Shown here one piece after another: positions 35,827-48,486 of a DNA stretch of 64,000 nt (within the stretch, counting starts at the first letter, position 1; every line of letters begins with the position of its first letter). The stretch is from Macrotrachela quadricornifera (Eukaryota > Rotifera > Eurotatoria > Philodinida > Philodinidae). The notes under the pieces were generated by a model. It was given only the letters and a program-made list of their open reading frames with translations, was not told the origin of the DNA and did no database searches. The stretch covers positions 3,353-67,352 of the forward strand of contig JAJEKB010021035.1 of NCBI GenBank assembly GCA_022393335.1. The letters are read 5' to 3'. The position numbers and the translations under genes were made by a program.

Positions 35827-37089
35827 GTGGCGATTGGTTGCTGTGCTTTTTGTTTTTCTTTATCTACTGGTATATGCTAAGGCTTATTTTTTTGCCACGT
35901 TGCATTCTTTTGATTTTGTTTCCGTTTCTGCGATACGTTTGAAGAGTGATGTTGTAAGTTTTTATCTTTACGCTGATGCGGTGAATTCGACATTAACATT
36001 TTTTATATTGACCAATATTAGAAGATAGATATTTGTGACCCGTCATCAGTATAGTAGTAGGGGGATGCATCGCTCATCTCAGCTAAGACTTTCTTCTGTT
36101 TAATTAAAAAGGGGGAAAAGGGAGAGAGTGAGATGAGTATAAAAGATTGAAGGAGATGATAGAACAATAATAAAAGAATGCGCGTATACTTGGAGGACTG
36201 CAGCGAGAGGAATGCGAAAACGGCTTACTAAAGAACAAGACATTTCATTGATCATCAAAAACGATGTCAACTGCTTTGTAGTTTCATCTTCTATTATTTG
36301 AAATAATCGATATTGTTTTATGATTCTTCATTTTTTCTGCAGAGTTATATTATTGAAGCTTCTATGGGCGGTGGTTTTATTATTTAATACGAAAAAAAAA
36401 CATCCGCCTTTCCAAACTAAGTTGCTGTTTATTCGAAATGTAATTTCTCAATCTATTCGATATTAATGATTGTTTGCATGAGAAAAACAAGAATAGATGA
36501 AACATCGAAGAGATGAAAAGATCAAGAGAGATTATCAATGAATCTACTCAACGAACAATTCCTTTCATAGCAAAACGATAAAGAAAAATAGATCACTTTA
36601 GCAACAAACACATTAATACGGCATATTTCTGATTAACAAGTGAATCATAAAAGACTTCATTTATCCTACACACCTTCTTTCAATTTTAGTTTCTCATAAT
36701 AATATTCAAACTTGTTCTTTTAAAAACTTCTTATTCAATTGTTTCTTACCATTCTTAAAAAGGAGTATAAATAAATTTTCTTCAAATTTGGATGCATGTT
36801 ACAAGATATTTATTTCCTCTAGAAAGAAGATGAAAAAATGAAATTCTCAAGGAATAAAATGATTAATCTTATTTTTTTCAAAACCTTCCGTTTAAAAGGA
36901 TACAAATGAAATTATGTCACAAAACATTCAATAAGAATATAATAATTCGTTTAACTAACTAATAACTTGTAAATGTGAGACAAAAATAAATAGAAAATTC
37001 TGTTTATTAAGAATTATTAAAATTAAAATAAGAGAAGTTTAACAAAAACATTCCATTAAATCAAATATAAATAGCTGTGTAGCACTACT
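35827..37089. other. No firm gene; one weak secreted-peptide candidate
   Basis: At 35825 on the plus strand a frame starts MWRLVAVLFVFLYLLVYAKA, which scores as a signal peptide by eye. A GTAAGT at 35955 and an acceptor near 36024 could join it to a few more residues. It overlaps the opposite-strand fragment and has no recognisable mature part, so it is not called as a gene. 36780-37089 is the A+T-rich 3' flank of the metallopeptidase. Confidence 0.3.
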
Positions 37090-38121
37090 TCAACTAAATG
37101 TATTATCCATTTGAGAAGCAGTATTTCTTTGATTATTAACGGAAGCAGAAATAATATCATTCATCTTAATAATAACATCAGGTGTGTCTAACTTCTCTAC
37201 ATCATCTATAGCTGTCATCCATAATACAAAATTGTCAGCTAAAATTTCTTCGGGATGTATAATATAACTTGTATTATTTCCAATTTGATCATAAAAATTG
37301 CTAGCCTCACCATATGATAAATATTGTAATGGTTGTAATGGTTCATAAGTGATATCATCTAAGATCAAAGTTGTTGCAACTGCATAATCAAACATATTAG
37401 TAGAAAACTTAACATTAAAAGCTCTTGAAGCATGTAAAATTGGTGTACATTTGTATGTCTTTTTACTTTTATCATGACGTTTTTTTAAATTAATATAATA
37501 TTTCATTACAATAGGTGCATCAGGATTAGAAATCTTTATTGCATTTAAATTATCAGGAAAATTAAGTGATTTTTTAACTGGTATTTTATGATATCCAATA
37601 CTTGCATATAATTCATCACGAATCTCGCAATTAGTAATCCATTTACTCCATATATGAAATAGTTCATGAATAAATACTGTGCGTATCCGTTGAGAATAAA
37701 TCATTCCTTGTGGAATTACAATAACATTTTCACTTCGACAATATGCAGCTTGATTTTCATCTTTACCATTTGTTAATATTACAAAAATTCGTGGTGGAAA
37801 AGTTAATAATTTTATTTGATTTATACAAGCTGTATTTATGTATTCAACACGCGATGCAATAGATTGTCCTGATACTTTATCCCAAGGTAAAATGTGTTTT
37901 GCAATAAATTCCAAATAATCTTGTGATGTTGCTGAAGAAGAATGTAATCGTGATTCTAAATCAAATGCACTAAAGTTCTTGATATAATCATCTTCTTTTT
38001 GTAATTCTTCAATGGCTTGTTGGCCTGATATTAATTCAATAATGGATAAATTTGCATTTTTTAATGTAAATTCTTTCTCGAATGAGGTAGATGTTGATGA
38101 AGATGTAATTTTAGAGCTCAT
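37090..38121 (-). CDS. Predicted zinc metallopeptidase (HExxH), 343 aa
   Basis: The start is ATG at 38121; the frame extends 5' only through a TTG and a likely splice acceptor (TTTTTTTGATTTTAG) upstream of the ATG, consistent with a 5'-leader intron. Residues 150-159 read FIHELFHIWS, the HExxH zinc site (H152, E153, H156). About 135 residues later HPEEILADNF (289-298) supplies a Glu-rich third-ligand motif of the gluzincin style, as in minimal EExxADNF peptidases. There is no signal peptide or membrane segment, so it is probably cytosolic. The N-terminus is Ser/Thr-rich. The residues needed for catalysis appear intact. Substrate unknown; the gene stands alone on this strand. Confidence 0.8.
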   Translation of the reverse strand: MSSKITSSSTSTSFEKEFTLKNANLSIIELISGQQAIEELQKEDDYIKNFSAFDLESRLHSSSATSQDYLEFIAKHILPWDKVSGQSIASRVEYINTACINQIKLLTFPPRIFVILTNGKDENQAAYCRSENVIVIPQGMIYSQRIRTVFIHELFHIWSKWITNCEIRDELYASIGYHKIPVKKSLNFPDNLNAIKISNPDAPIVMKYYINLKKRHDKSKKTYKCTPILHASRAFNVKFSTNMFDYAVATTLILDDITYEPLQPLQYLSYGEASNFYDQIGNNTSYIIHPEEILADNFVLWMTAIDDVEKLDTPDVIIKMNDIISASVNNQRNTASQMDNTFS

Positions 38122-38261
38122 ATTGGATGTTAAATTATTAGAAATGTAACTGAATAGATCTAAAATCAAAAAAAATAGATTAATTGATTTACTTTTTAAT
38201 GTATAGTGACATGAAGAAAAACTCAAAAGGTTAGTTATGAGATAGTGTTATGTAGGACTTT

Positions 38262-38582
38262 ATTATCCATTTCCCAATAAAATGCAGTCAGTTGTTTGTT
38301 GAATAAGTCAACAATGGTGATAGCTATCGAGCTTGGGTGTTCGCCATTAGAACGAGCATGACTGAGAGTATAGGTGCACATGAAAATGACAGCACTTGAA
38401 AGGTTTTCTAAGGAGCTGCAGGAAATTTTATGCAAAAGTACTATCAAATAGATTAAAGCGACAAACTAGTAAAATGGTCATCAGTTTTCAAAGAAAGATC
38501 GAAAACCTGAGCTCGATAGCTGCCACCGTTGCTGACTTATTCAACAAACAATTAACTGCATTTTATTTTGAAAAGGGATAAT
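38262..38582. repeat. Inverted pair of a small coding fragment
   Basis: Bases 38262-38334 (read on the minus strand) and 38509-38582 (plus strand) are about 85% identical and face each other across 174 bp. Both translate to the same peptide, SSIAxTxxDLFNKQLTAFY, with silent as well as replacement differences. The right copy ends at TAA after FEKG; the left reads on to WEMDNK. They look like remnants of a duplicated exon or mobile gene lying just upstream of the metallopeptidase. Confidence 0.7.
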
Positions 38583-40465
38583 AGTAATAGTTTATTTATG
38601 AAGAAAAGAGGTACTGGTTAACAGAGAGAACCGATCTATTTAAATATACAATATTACGCAATTACCTTGAATTTTGTGATGTAGTAGTCATGACCATCTT
38701 GGATATATACCTTGACTATGTTGTGTAATTACACATAAGTCTCTTCGAAGGAACAGAAAATGATAATTTCCAAACCTTGTGAATCAAATTTTCTATGCTT
38801 CCTAAAAATGGTTGTAAACGTATAATAACACAAAATAATGAAAATTCAACAACTTCAATATAGAACGCAAACGCTTTTGGTATTCAAATGTTTCTTGTAT
38901 GTAGTTAACAAAAACTTTTCGAATTTTTCATACTAATTACGGGACTAATTGACTTTGTATTTCAATACTTGTTGAATATGGCATCTTTTTAGACGAAAAC
39001 AAATTATATACGCTCTGTAATATAGATAATATTGGATGTAACAAAATTTTTGCAATATACCCTATTTTGCATATATCTCAGCTTGAGGAAATACGAACAT
39101 CTAGATTTTTGTTTTGAAAGATGCACTGTTAAAAGCTCTACACAACTAGTATGAACAAATCTCTATTGTAAAACAGAATAGCCTTTTAAATATTTTTTAT
39201 TATGCTCAATACACTGAGAAATAGCATTTTCATGTGAGTAGTTCATATTTAGTATAGCAAAAGTAACAGCACCCTCACGATGCAACTTCAAAAATAAATC
39301 AAAATTATATTATGTTATTAAGTCGATATAAAATACGAAATGTGAAGAGTATTTCAAGAAAATAAGTTTCAATAGTAACCTAGAGTAGATTTGACTTCAA
39401 AATAGAAGGTGCAGAAATATATAACACTGTTTTTATTTGGATTTGCTTTACTATCTGAGTGCTCTCATGTTCAAGTTGAGTATGATACAAAATTCGACTA
39501 CGAATCGAATCGTAATATTTTCAGATCAGGTTTACCATCAAAACGAAGGCACTTCATTCTGAAATTATGATTTTTTTCAACTGCTAGTCAAATATTAGAT
39601 TTCTATCAATGGCTTTTTACTAGACCGTTGAATATGTTCGAATTTGACAAAAAAGAGGATGATATTAGATCTTTCGCTTGGTTTTGTCTATTACTTACAT
39701 CATTCTAAATTATACTTATTATTCCAGTAATTTCACAATATTGATACTAATACTCACTAATACATTCTCGCTTTATTGGCGTATAAATATCATGTTGTGT
39801 GCTTTCAAAACAGGTAAAGAAAAAAGTGCTGACATGTGTCATGTGCAAACATAAAGAATCTTAGTGAGAAAGAGTGAAGAAAATATTGACGTATCATACT
39901 TCATACATTTACTCTTGTTGTCTTACGTGGCACAATGTATTCATTTTACATACCAGTCAGACACTATATGGGTAAAGAAAAACCTATTCTTGTGTGGTTA
40001 AATAAATCCTATTTACAACTTAAAACAGTATGTTTGAAGATGATAGCGATCATTAACTTTTTTTTTATTGATTTTTAGCACAAAAACGATATATACTTAG
40101 CGGTACCTACTGCAATAGTGTGATACATAGTGTCATCATTCTACTCAATAACGCTGTTTACTACCGTTTTGACACTAAAAGAATGACATGAATAACCAAT
40201 TTTTCAGTGATTTCGAGAATATGAAACTAACAAAGATAAGAAATCACAATGTGGCAAATCTTTCTTTCTTTGATAAAAATCCAAAAATTTTATCCAATTA
40301 AATTAAATCGAACTCTCCGTTAATACCAATTACATTTCTTATGAATCATCAAAAACTAATAAAAATATTTGTTATGTACATTTTACTAGGTATAATTATA
40401 AATATTCACTACAATATAAAAATATCTTTTAAATATTTCGAATTTAAAATTCTTTAAAAAATTTA
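38583..40465. other. Intergenic, no gene recognised
   Basis: Only short frames without recognisable content. The last 100 bases are the 3' flank of the minus-strand zinc-ribbon gene. Confidence 0.4.
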
Positions 40466-41301
40466 TTATGAAAATGTTTGTCCACATGATGAACAAAATT
40501 TTCCCGGAGAATTTTGTCTTGTCATTCCACATCGTGAACAAAATCCTGCTGTAGATTGACCATAATATGGTGGTGGAGGAGGAGGCATATTATTTTGTTG
40601 TGGAAAATATGATGGTGATGGTGCACGTTGATTAAATTGATTTGGTACATTTCCACCTCTTAATCCAACAGAATTTCCAATTTCAATAATTAACTACAAT
40701 AAAAATAAAATATTCATTTATTAACATCTCTGAAATATTTACTGTATAATGTACTACAGTTCTTCTATTACGTCCATATCCAACTCGAGATCTAGAAGCA
40801 TTTAATCTCCAACTACATGGTGTTGGTGATCTTGTTGAATATTTCATTGATTCATTAGCAACAGCTTGATACATTTTCTTTGTACGTCGTGTTTGTATAC
40901 AACAACATCCAAAAATAATTACTAACATTGATAAAAAAAAGACTCCAAGTCCGACACCAACTAATACTGGAAATCCAGATGAACGAGAAGTTACAGCTGT
41001 TACTCCACCAACAATAAATAATACTATACCACCAATTAAACATATAATAAAAATAATACCAACAATAATTAATGGTTTTCTTGAAGACATTATTTCATTT
41101 ATATTTTTAATTGATTCTTGAAATTCATCTTGTCTTATTATTCCATTTAAATGAATAGGATATGTTGAATCAAATTCAGATTTTAAACATCCAGCTTAAA
41201 TATAAAAAGTATTATATTAAAAAAAAAATATATATATTCATCTACTTACTTTGTATTAATGATATTGTAACTGAATTCGGATTTATAGGAGCAACAAACA
41301 T
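40466..41301 (-). CDS. Two-TM protein with proline-rich tail and C-terminal zinc ribbon, 243 aa
   Basis: Three exons: 41301-41250, 41194-40743 and 40693-40466, with introns of 55 bp (phase 1) and 49 bp (phase 0). Total 732 bases, in frame throughout. The N-terminus (MFVAPINPNSVTISLIQTG) has no signal peptide. Two hydrophobic helices lie near 59-81 and 94-117, the second ending in CCC, a possible palmitoylation site. A conserved-looking basic stretch follows (PTPCSWRLNASRSRVGYGRN), then a Pro-rich segment with PPPPPPYYG. The C-terminus carries C220-x2-C223 and C235-x2-C238, a rubredoxin-knuckle zinc ribbon, ending CGQTFS. I do not recognise the family. The two helices would place both tails on the cytoplasmic side. 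Without the small first and last exons the protein would appear truncated and lose the zinc ribbon. Confidence 0.85.
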
Positions 41302-42377
41302 TTTCTTTTTTTTATATAAATATAAAACTAAAAAATAATAAAATAAAATTTTTAAATTTTATAATATAGTAAATAACTTTACTAACACAATTATTATATC
41401 AAAAGAAAAAGCAAATAAATTACATGAATTCATTTTTCGTTTACTTTTATATATACTTAATAGAGATGTATATTACTCATATTTTAAATTGTACACCTTA
41501 ACAACGGTACAAACATACAGAACACGAAAAAATGATGACGTATATACAATTATAAAATAGATATTTTTCAAATAATTTAAATCATATATGTGCGTAAGAT
41601 CTATATTGATTATAAATTATAATCAACTATTGAATTAGTAATGTTAACTGAAAAAAATATTCACTAAATTTTCTTTGACCTTCTATTAGTATAAAGAAAA
41701 AAAAAAAGAAGAAATATTTATCGTTCTTTTTTTCTTTAACAGAATAGAAAGACGAGAATATTTTTATATCGTGTTTCATTAACTGTAAATTTATTCTTAA
41801 GAATAAATTTATTTAAAAAGAAAAATAGACGTTCACCTACGACGATGTATATAGCTCTTATTGAATAGTTCCGATTATTAAAAATAGACGAATAGAAATA
41901 AATTGAAAAAAAAAAATTATTTTTTTTTCATTGTTGTTTTAGCAACGATCATTACCTATTAAAAATCGATCAAGTATCGTACTCACTATTTTAATATATT
42001 ATATCATACTTTGTCAAAATTCTGACGTTCTTATCATTTATTTATTTTGATTTTATCAAAACATTTTTTTTATGATGAAGCTTTGTGTTAGAAAGATACA
42101 TTATAAAATAAACAGATGACTCAATTTATGATATCAGATCGATTGCCTTTTTGCATCTGTTTATCTATCTCAGTATACAAAAAAATGAAAAATAAGTATC
42201 TTCATTTTGGTAATTATTCTACTTGTCATTTACCATTGATTAGTTAGAAGAGAAAAAGTGATAACACTTTTTCAAAAAATAATGGAATAATAGAACGTAA
42301 AAATTGTTCAATTAACACGCAAATAATGTGTTAAAATCTAGTTCCACTGTTTATTATTTTATCGGAAAGGTCAATTA
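41302..42377. other. Divergent intergenic region
   Basis: Separates the minus-strand zinc-ribbon gene from the plus-strand LamG gene, so both promoters should lie here. Very A+T-rich with homopolymer runs; no RNA gene or repeat recognised. Confidence 0.45.
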
Positions 42378-44358
42378 ATGAGCTGTAAATATGTTCAAGA
42401 CTCAAAAGAAATAATTACATTCATCTCCTTGATTGACATTTAAAAAAAAAGTGATACCATACCTGAAAAAATATTTTCTTGTGTTGTATTTAACATTACT
42501 AATGTTGATATTATCGTTATTACTATTAGTTTTAGTACATATCAGTACAAATATTCAAATTGGTATAATTCGAAATGCTTGGTGGGATCAAGCAACAACA
42601 AATATTCAACATAAAATTAATTCATGTGATCAATGTATATGCAATATGCTTACTTCATTCTCGAATATACTTGGATTCAATTGTATGATGGATAATCGAA
42701 CATGTTATCTATTCACTAATTATTCAATCAACTCATTGATGAGAATATCTACTACTACTAATAATAATAATATGTTCTATTTTCTTGTTTCACCATTTAT
42801 GTCCATATCTTCATCATTGGCTTCGACCACAAATAAACCACAAATTAGTAAGATAAAACGTATGAAAGAGATTATTTGAACTATTGGATTGTGTCGAAAA
42901 GAATTTATTTTTGTATATATAAAAATCGGATAGAATGTTTTGATCGAGTTTGAGATAAATAATTAGTAAGTGAATTATCGGTTTTTTGAGAATCAAGATT
43001 GTTCATATAAATTATCGAAAACAGTGCTTATATGACTATGAAAAGTTGATAAATACATAATTTATATCCTCTGGTTTTTTTCAATTCTAGCGACAGAAAG
43101 TATATCTTTCACACATATTTTATGGCCTTTTGACAACAATACGCGTGATATTTACAACGTTTATAATGGTGTAATTATGAATAATGCATCCTATTCATCT
43201 CCAGGTATTACTGGTTATGGTTCATCTCTTTCTCTTCAATCTAATTTGTATCAATATGTAAACATTTCATCATCAACACTCGATTTAAGCAATTCAAGTT
43301 TTACGTTCGAATTATGGTTAAATGCTAATTCTTTAAATCTATCATATTTTTATGGTCTTATTGGACAATGTACATCTTCTTCAGCTAATATGTGTCTTCA
43401 TATAGCAATTCGTGATCGTCAAGCATTTCTTGGTTTTTTTCAAAATGATTGTGTAGGTAAAACAATATTGAATAGTTCTACATGGTATCATATTGCATTT
43501 GTTTATTCATATGAATTACGTCGACAAATGATATATGTTAATGGATTTATTGATGGTGAAAAATATACAGCTGATCCTTTTCAAGGTTTAAGTAAAACAC
43601 CATTAACAATTGGTGTGATAATTCCTGCTGAAGGAAGATGGTCATTTGATGGAAAAATTGATCAAGTATCTTTTATTAATCGTGCAAAGAATAATATTGA
43701 AATTTTAGATGATGCAACTTTACTTGTTCATTATACATTTGATTCAAATTTAATTGATTCAGGTTCAATGAAAATCAATGGAACAGGTACTAATATTTCA
43801 TTTATAAATCAAGCATTTGAATTTAAACTTAATCCTTCCAATGTTCAATTTACGGGTTTTATTCTACTTAGTACTTATAATTGGGTATATTCAATTGCTT
43901 TTTGGATCTATCCATATTCAATAACAAGTGGTTCTCTTGTCTATTTTTGGACGATAACAAATTCATCTTCTTGGTGTTTGCCATTACTTGGTCTTTCGAC
44001 ATCAGGATCAATCATTGCTCAACAATACAATGGCACAAATGTTATTAGTATTAAAAGTGAAATTATTCCAAATGCAACATGGACACATATAGTTTGTACC
44101 TATTCATTTAATAATGGGTTGCAATTGTACATTAATGGTATATTAGTAGCTGCATCGATTCCTTTCTCATACACAGCTATGTCACAATATGGTTCTATAA
44201 CATTAGGTCTAGACCCTTCTATATCATCATCAGGACTTGGATGTGATTGGCAACCAAATTCAATTGCTAAAGCTCAATATTATGGATTAATCGATGAATT
44301 TTACTTATATTCTCGTCAATTGAATATTAACGAAATACAAAAGCTTGCCATTCGTTAA
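42378..44358 (+). CDS. Type II membrane protein with two LamG-like (concanavalin A-fold) domains
   Basis: Exons: a tentative 42378-42384 (ATGAGCT), 42452-42847 and 43091-44358. All junctions are phase 1; introns are 67 and 243 bp. The short first exon is inferred because the second has an in-frame TGA at 42430 and no good ATG before the membrane helix; the only ATG there (42502) would cut the helix. After the helix (YLTLLMLILSLLLLVLVHIS) comes a Cys-containing stalk. Two LamG-3-type domains follow: FTFELWLNANSL...WYHIAFVYSYELRRQMIYVNGF...KIDQVSFINRA, and YSIAFWIYPYSI...WTHIVCTYSFNNGLQLYINGILV...LIDEFYLYSRQLNINEIQKL. Such domains bind glycans or proteins outside the cell. AATAAA follows at about 44366. 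Exact partners unknown. Confidence 0.8.
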
Positions 44359-44798
44359 ATTAAATAATAAAACATCTTTATTTTCTTTGGATAGATGTTG
44401 TATGCGTTATATTTAATATTTTATTTTATTCAATACTTGCCATAATAAATATTGTTCAAATAATAAGAATGATTACAATTCCGATAGTTTGTTGTAGATA
44501 TTTTCAGCCTGAGTATTATTACGACCAGTGTAAGTTGAATATCTCAAGAACTAGGGAGAAGTTGAAACTTCAGATCTATAGATTTGAATTTGAATTTTCA
44601 TAATAGTTGTGTATATTATTGATCAATCAAATCATTGAATAGAAAAATTTATAATACAATTCCTAAAATCATTCTACTCAGCAGATCAGTATTTATATTC
44701 TATGAAATCTTAAATCAATAACATTGATATAATAATCATAATATTTTTTAAATAATATTGAAAATAAATCTCATTTTATGAGTGTTTTAGATAATGAT
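44359..44798. other. Short region between converging 3' ends
   Basis: The LamG gene (plus) and the 978-aa gene (minus) converge here. An AATAAA for the former lies at about 44366. No further feature seen. Confidence 0.5.
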
Positions 44799-47700
44799 CT
44801 AGGTATTCCTTTCTGACAATTCCGTATGTATTTCTTGTCGTACAATATATCCATCATGAATAAGTTTAGTGATGTAATTCTTAACAAATTCGTCTATGCG
44901 TATTTCGAGGATTGCTGGTATGGGTTCATCACAAGAAAACTGATTATTAGCAATTGTAGTCACCATGGAATGATGATTGATATTATGTATCGTTGTTGAA
45001 TGAGGCAATTGGTGAGCATCGTTGTTTGTCTGTCGTAATATTAAAAAGCAAAGACATACATGAGAATAAATATTTGATGAAAGATAGATAAACTTACATA
45101 GTTTTTATTATTATCTAATTCAAATTGAGATTTGCACTTTCGACGTGATGTCTGAATTAGAATATTACCAAGTTTAAACAAAGGTTGACAGCACATTTTA
45201 TAAAAGAGAAAGATCAATGTAAATATTTCAATAATTAATGAAATGAAAAGAAGAGTATGAAAAGATAACGCTGCAACACGAATGATTGGTTTCTGATTAT
45301 TTTGAAGAAAATAAGATTCTTCAGTTAATTCAATAATGATAGTAGTTCGATCTGAAATATATCGCATATATTGACCATTTTGTTCAAAGAATAATTTATC
45401 TGAAAGTATATCATTAGTCATTGTCGATGCCCATCGTCCATCATACTGAACATTTTCGCCAATTGACAATGGTTTTGTAACATTAACAACTTTAATAAGT
45501 TTAATAGTAAAATCAGTTGATAAACCAATTGTTTGATTTGGTGTATAGAAGAGTGTGCATACATCAAGTTTATGTAGAATATTTACTTTATCTTTAATAT
45601 TCGGTGGACCATGAAGACAAAATCGGAGAGCACTAATAAAATAAGGTCCAATGATATCGATTTGTACAGTTGTTTTATGAGCAGGTAGATTAAAACTGAA
45701 ATATCTAGTAATATTATTTAAAGAACGTGTACAATTTTCAATCGGTATTGAAATTGGAAGAAGAGATCGTCTATTCTGTTGAACTCGAATATCTCTACAT
45801 TGTATTGGACTATTAATCAAATCTATAGACAGACTAAATGGTTGTGAATCAAGCATATCAAAAATAGACCAACGTGATCCATCAGGATTTGGAAGAGGAA
45901 GTTGAAGACCATTATCAAAATTCGAATTATATTGATCAAATTGACATGAAGCACGATCATGAGACATTTCAATAGGATACAAATTAATATATATAACAGC
46001 AAACCAACAAGTAAAGCCTATTAGAACGATAACAACAAATGAAGCAAGACCAGTAATCCATCGTTCACCTTCAGATATTACATCTAAATGTTTGAAAAAA
46101 ATTTTCGCTCGTTTTCGATGAAAACCTAATGATGATAGACCACGACGTTCACAAATTTTGAGAAGACACATAATAAACCAGACAATAAAACAAACTACAA
46201 TAACCAAAATCGTCCAAAAAAGTGGTGAAAAACGGATACATTGAATATTATTACTAAATGAAAAAAAATTGAGAAGTAATAAATCATCAAAATTATCTGT
46301 ATCAGGCGAATCAGGATAAGCAAAAGTTTGAATATATGATGGAAGATCATCAAGATCAATATCGTCCGTAGCGCCAAGAGGACAAAAAGAGGTTTGCTTA
46401 CAAGGATAACATTCCGTAACAAGAATAGTATCATTTCTATGATTTTTCGTCTGTGTTGGACAAACAGTACATGGACCAATACCTGCTTTATTCTTATATG
46501 TTCCACTTACACAAAAATCTGGTTGAAACACGTATGTAAAAAGATCTTGACGAAAGGTTCGTAGAACAGCATTTTGACCAGGTCCAACTGTCGGAATATA
46601 AAGCAGCCAGTCTGTATCGGTTAATATTAATAAATTATTGAATCGTGAAAGAATTTGAATAAAACCAGGCTTGTAGGAGTTCAAATAATTGCCTAACGTT
46701 TGTTGATTATTTGGCAAGACAAAATCAGGTATAGCATCAATGAATCTGCTAACATACGAAATATTCGAATAAACACGCACTTCAGATGTTGACCAGACTT
46801 GATTTTTTGATATTTCAACTAGGACAGCTAGTGTTCCTTGATCATCTAGCCAAGCCACTGAACGTCCATATCCAACGAGTCCACTTGAAATACTTGCATA
46901 TAGACCATCTAGATTCACAATAAAATCTATTTCATCATTAGTATCTTCTTGAAAATATTCAAAGATTTGAATGAGTACTACTGTATTTAAACGAGGTATA
47001 CCAATAGCCGCAAGAAGACCTGATGGATCAAAGGACACTGATAGATCATATTCTCGATTATATGTCAAAGTTTCAACTGTTGATACAGTATCACCTTCGA
47101 GTTGAGATGATGAAAAAAATCGAAATGGTTGAAGTTGTACAAGAAATACTCGAGATTCACTTCGAGATTTAGCGAACCAAAAAGGAATATAGCCTGCTAC
47201 AAGTGCCCATTCATTAGTTAAATCAAATGCTCGCACTGTTAATTGCACATTATTCCAAAATGTACCATTTGTTGTTTCAATGAATTGATCAATTAAATTT
47301 GTTGATAAATCATAGGAAAGAATAAATGAATCGGCAAATACATACGCATATTTTTCTTGTGGATCAATCTTAATTGACATATACTCTTGATGACCTTTAT
47401 TCCAGACGATTGTATCCTGTACTTCTGGCCAAAGAATATCGCCACAATATTTTGAATTGACATTAATTACACTTAACACAGCTTCTTTTGATGTAGTATT
47501 CTCAGCAATTTGTACAAATGAAACGGTATAATTATCATGCATTGTTATTGCTGCTAAACTATAAACGTAAAATTCTGAATACATATATGAACAACCACAA
47601 TCTGCTTCGTTGTATCCTGACAGAAGATGTATAAAATAAAATTGATAAGCATCGAGAGTATAGACAGTAAAATTATCATTAGCTGACATTTTTAAACCAT

Positions 47701-47803
47701 GTGCATCAGATTTTAAACTAGAAGCTTTAGCATTTACATTAGAAGAGCAATATACTCTTGTATTTGCCAAAAAAATAAGTAGATAAATAAATTCTCGTTT
47801 CAT
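44799..47803 (-). CDS. Large orphan membrane protein with Cys-rich ectodomain, 978 aa
   Basis: Two exons, 47803-45098 and 45029-44799, joined by a 68-bp phase-0 intron. The signal peptide is MKREFIYLLIFLANTRVYCS. Residues about 40-425 are a beta-rich ectodomain with propeller-like strands (for example SVSFDPSGLLAAIGIPRLNT and GYGRSVAWLDDQGTLAVLVE). Near 428-476 a cysteine-rich GTYKNKAGIGPCTVCPTQ...CYPCKQTSFCPLGA segment resembles ephrin-receptor/TNFR-like GCC modules. Membrane helices fall near 524-548, 583-610 and 838-868, leaving a second folded loop between helices 2 and 3. A hydrophilic tail contains the second exon. I know no function for this architecture; large membrane proteins of this kind occur in bdelloids (from memory). 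Reading past 45098 without splicing gives a spurious FHQIFILMYVFAF end. Confidence 0.85.
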
Positions 47804-48486
47804 ATCAATTGTTTATTGTATAACTTGATCTATAATATTATTCTAGAATTGTCATTCTTTACTGCATCGACCTACTTACCTGTTCTTACAAGATTTCATT
47901 TTTTATACAATATATATACAGCGAAGAATGAATGTAGATGAATTATTATATTTAGTTAATTGAGTAGGACATGAAGAAGTAGGCCATATTTTCTATCAAT
48001 AAACGTTCTCGCATATAATTATTTGGCAGTGTACGAATGGTAACTATATCAGTAATTCTTCCCACGATTACCTACATGAATATTTCTTTTGAATTTAATA
48101 CATAATAATATTTGACAGAAATTGCTCTTAGTTTTGAGCTGAGATTGAAATGTAATGTTAAAAGACAATGTCAGAATAGTTATCCGTCTTTTATACTCCG
48201 ATTCATATTTTTTTCTATAGATTGTTTCAATTCATTACTTCTATGACCACGATGAAGAATTATATAAAAAGAACTTATAATCACGATATTTTTTCTACAG
48301 TATTTTGGCTTGATTTTAATGAAATTGTCCTTTCACACTTTTTTTTAAACCATTAATTCTATTTCAAAAAGCAACAACTGCTTGTTATTATAAATAATTA
48401 TTCATTTTATATACAACTATGCTTACTTCTTTACTAAGTATTCACTTTGTTACAAAAGAAATGAATCATCACAGCGTCATCCTCAC
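47804..48486. other. Upstream flank of the 978-aa gene
   Basis: Promoter region of the minus-strand gene; no gene. No clear TATA box was assigned. Confidence 0.4.

Noticed and set aside
35825..36028. Signal-peptide-like frame MWRLVAVLFVFLYLL... on the plus strand
   Set aside because: It overlaps the opposite-strand fragment, has no recognisable mature part and needs an unsupported splice. Kept only as a remark.
38118..38226. Longer 5' end of the metallopeptidase frame
   Set aside because: It begins at TTG and crosses a good splice acceptor; the first ATG is at 38121.
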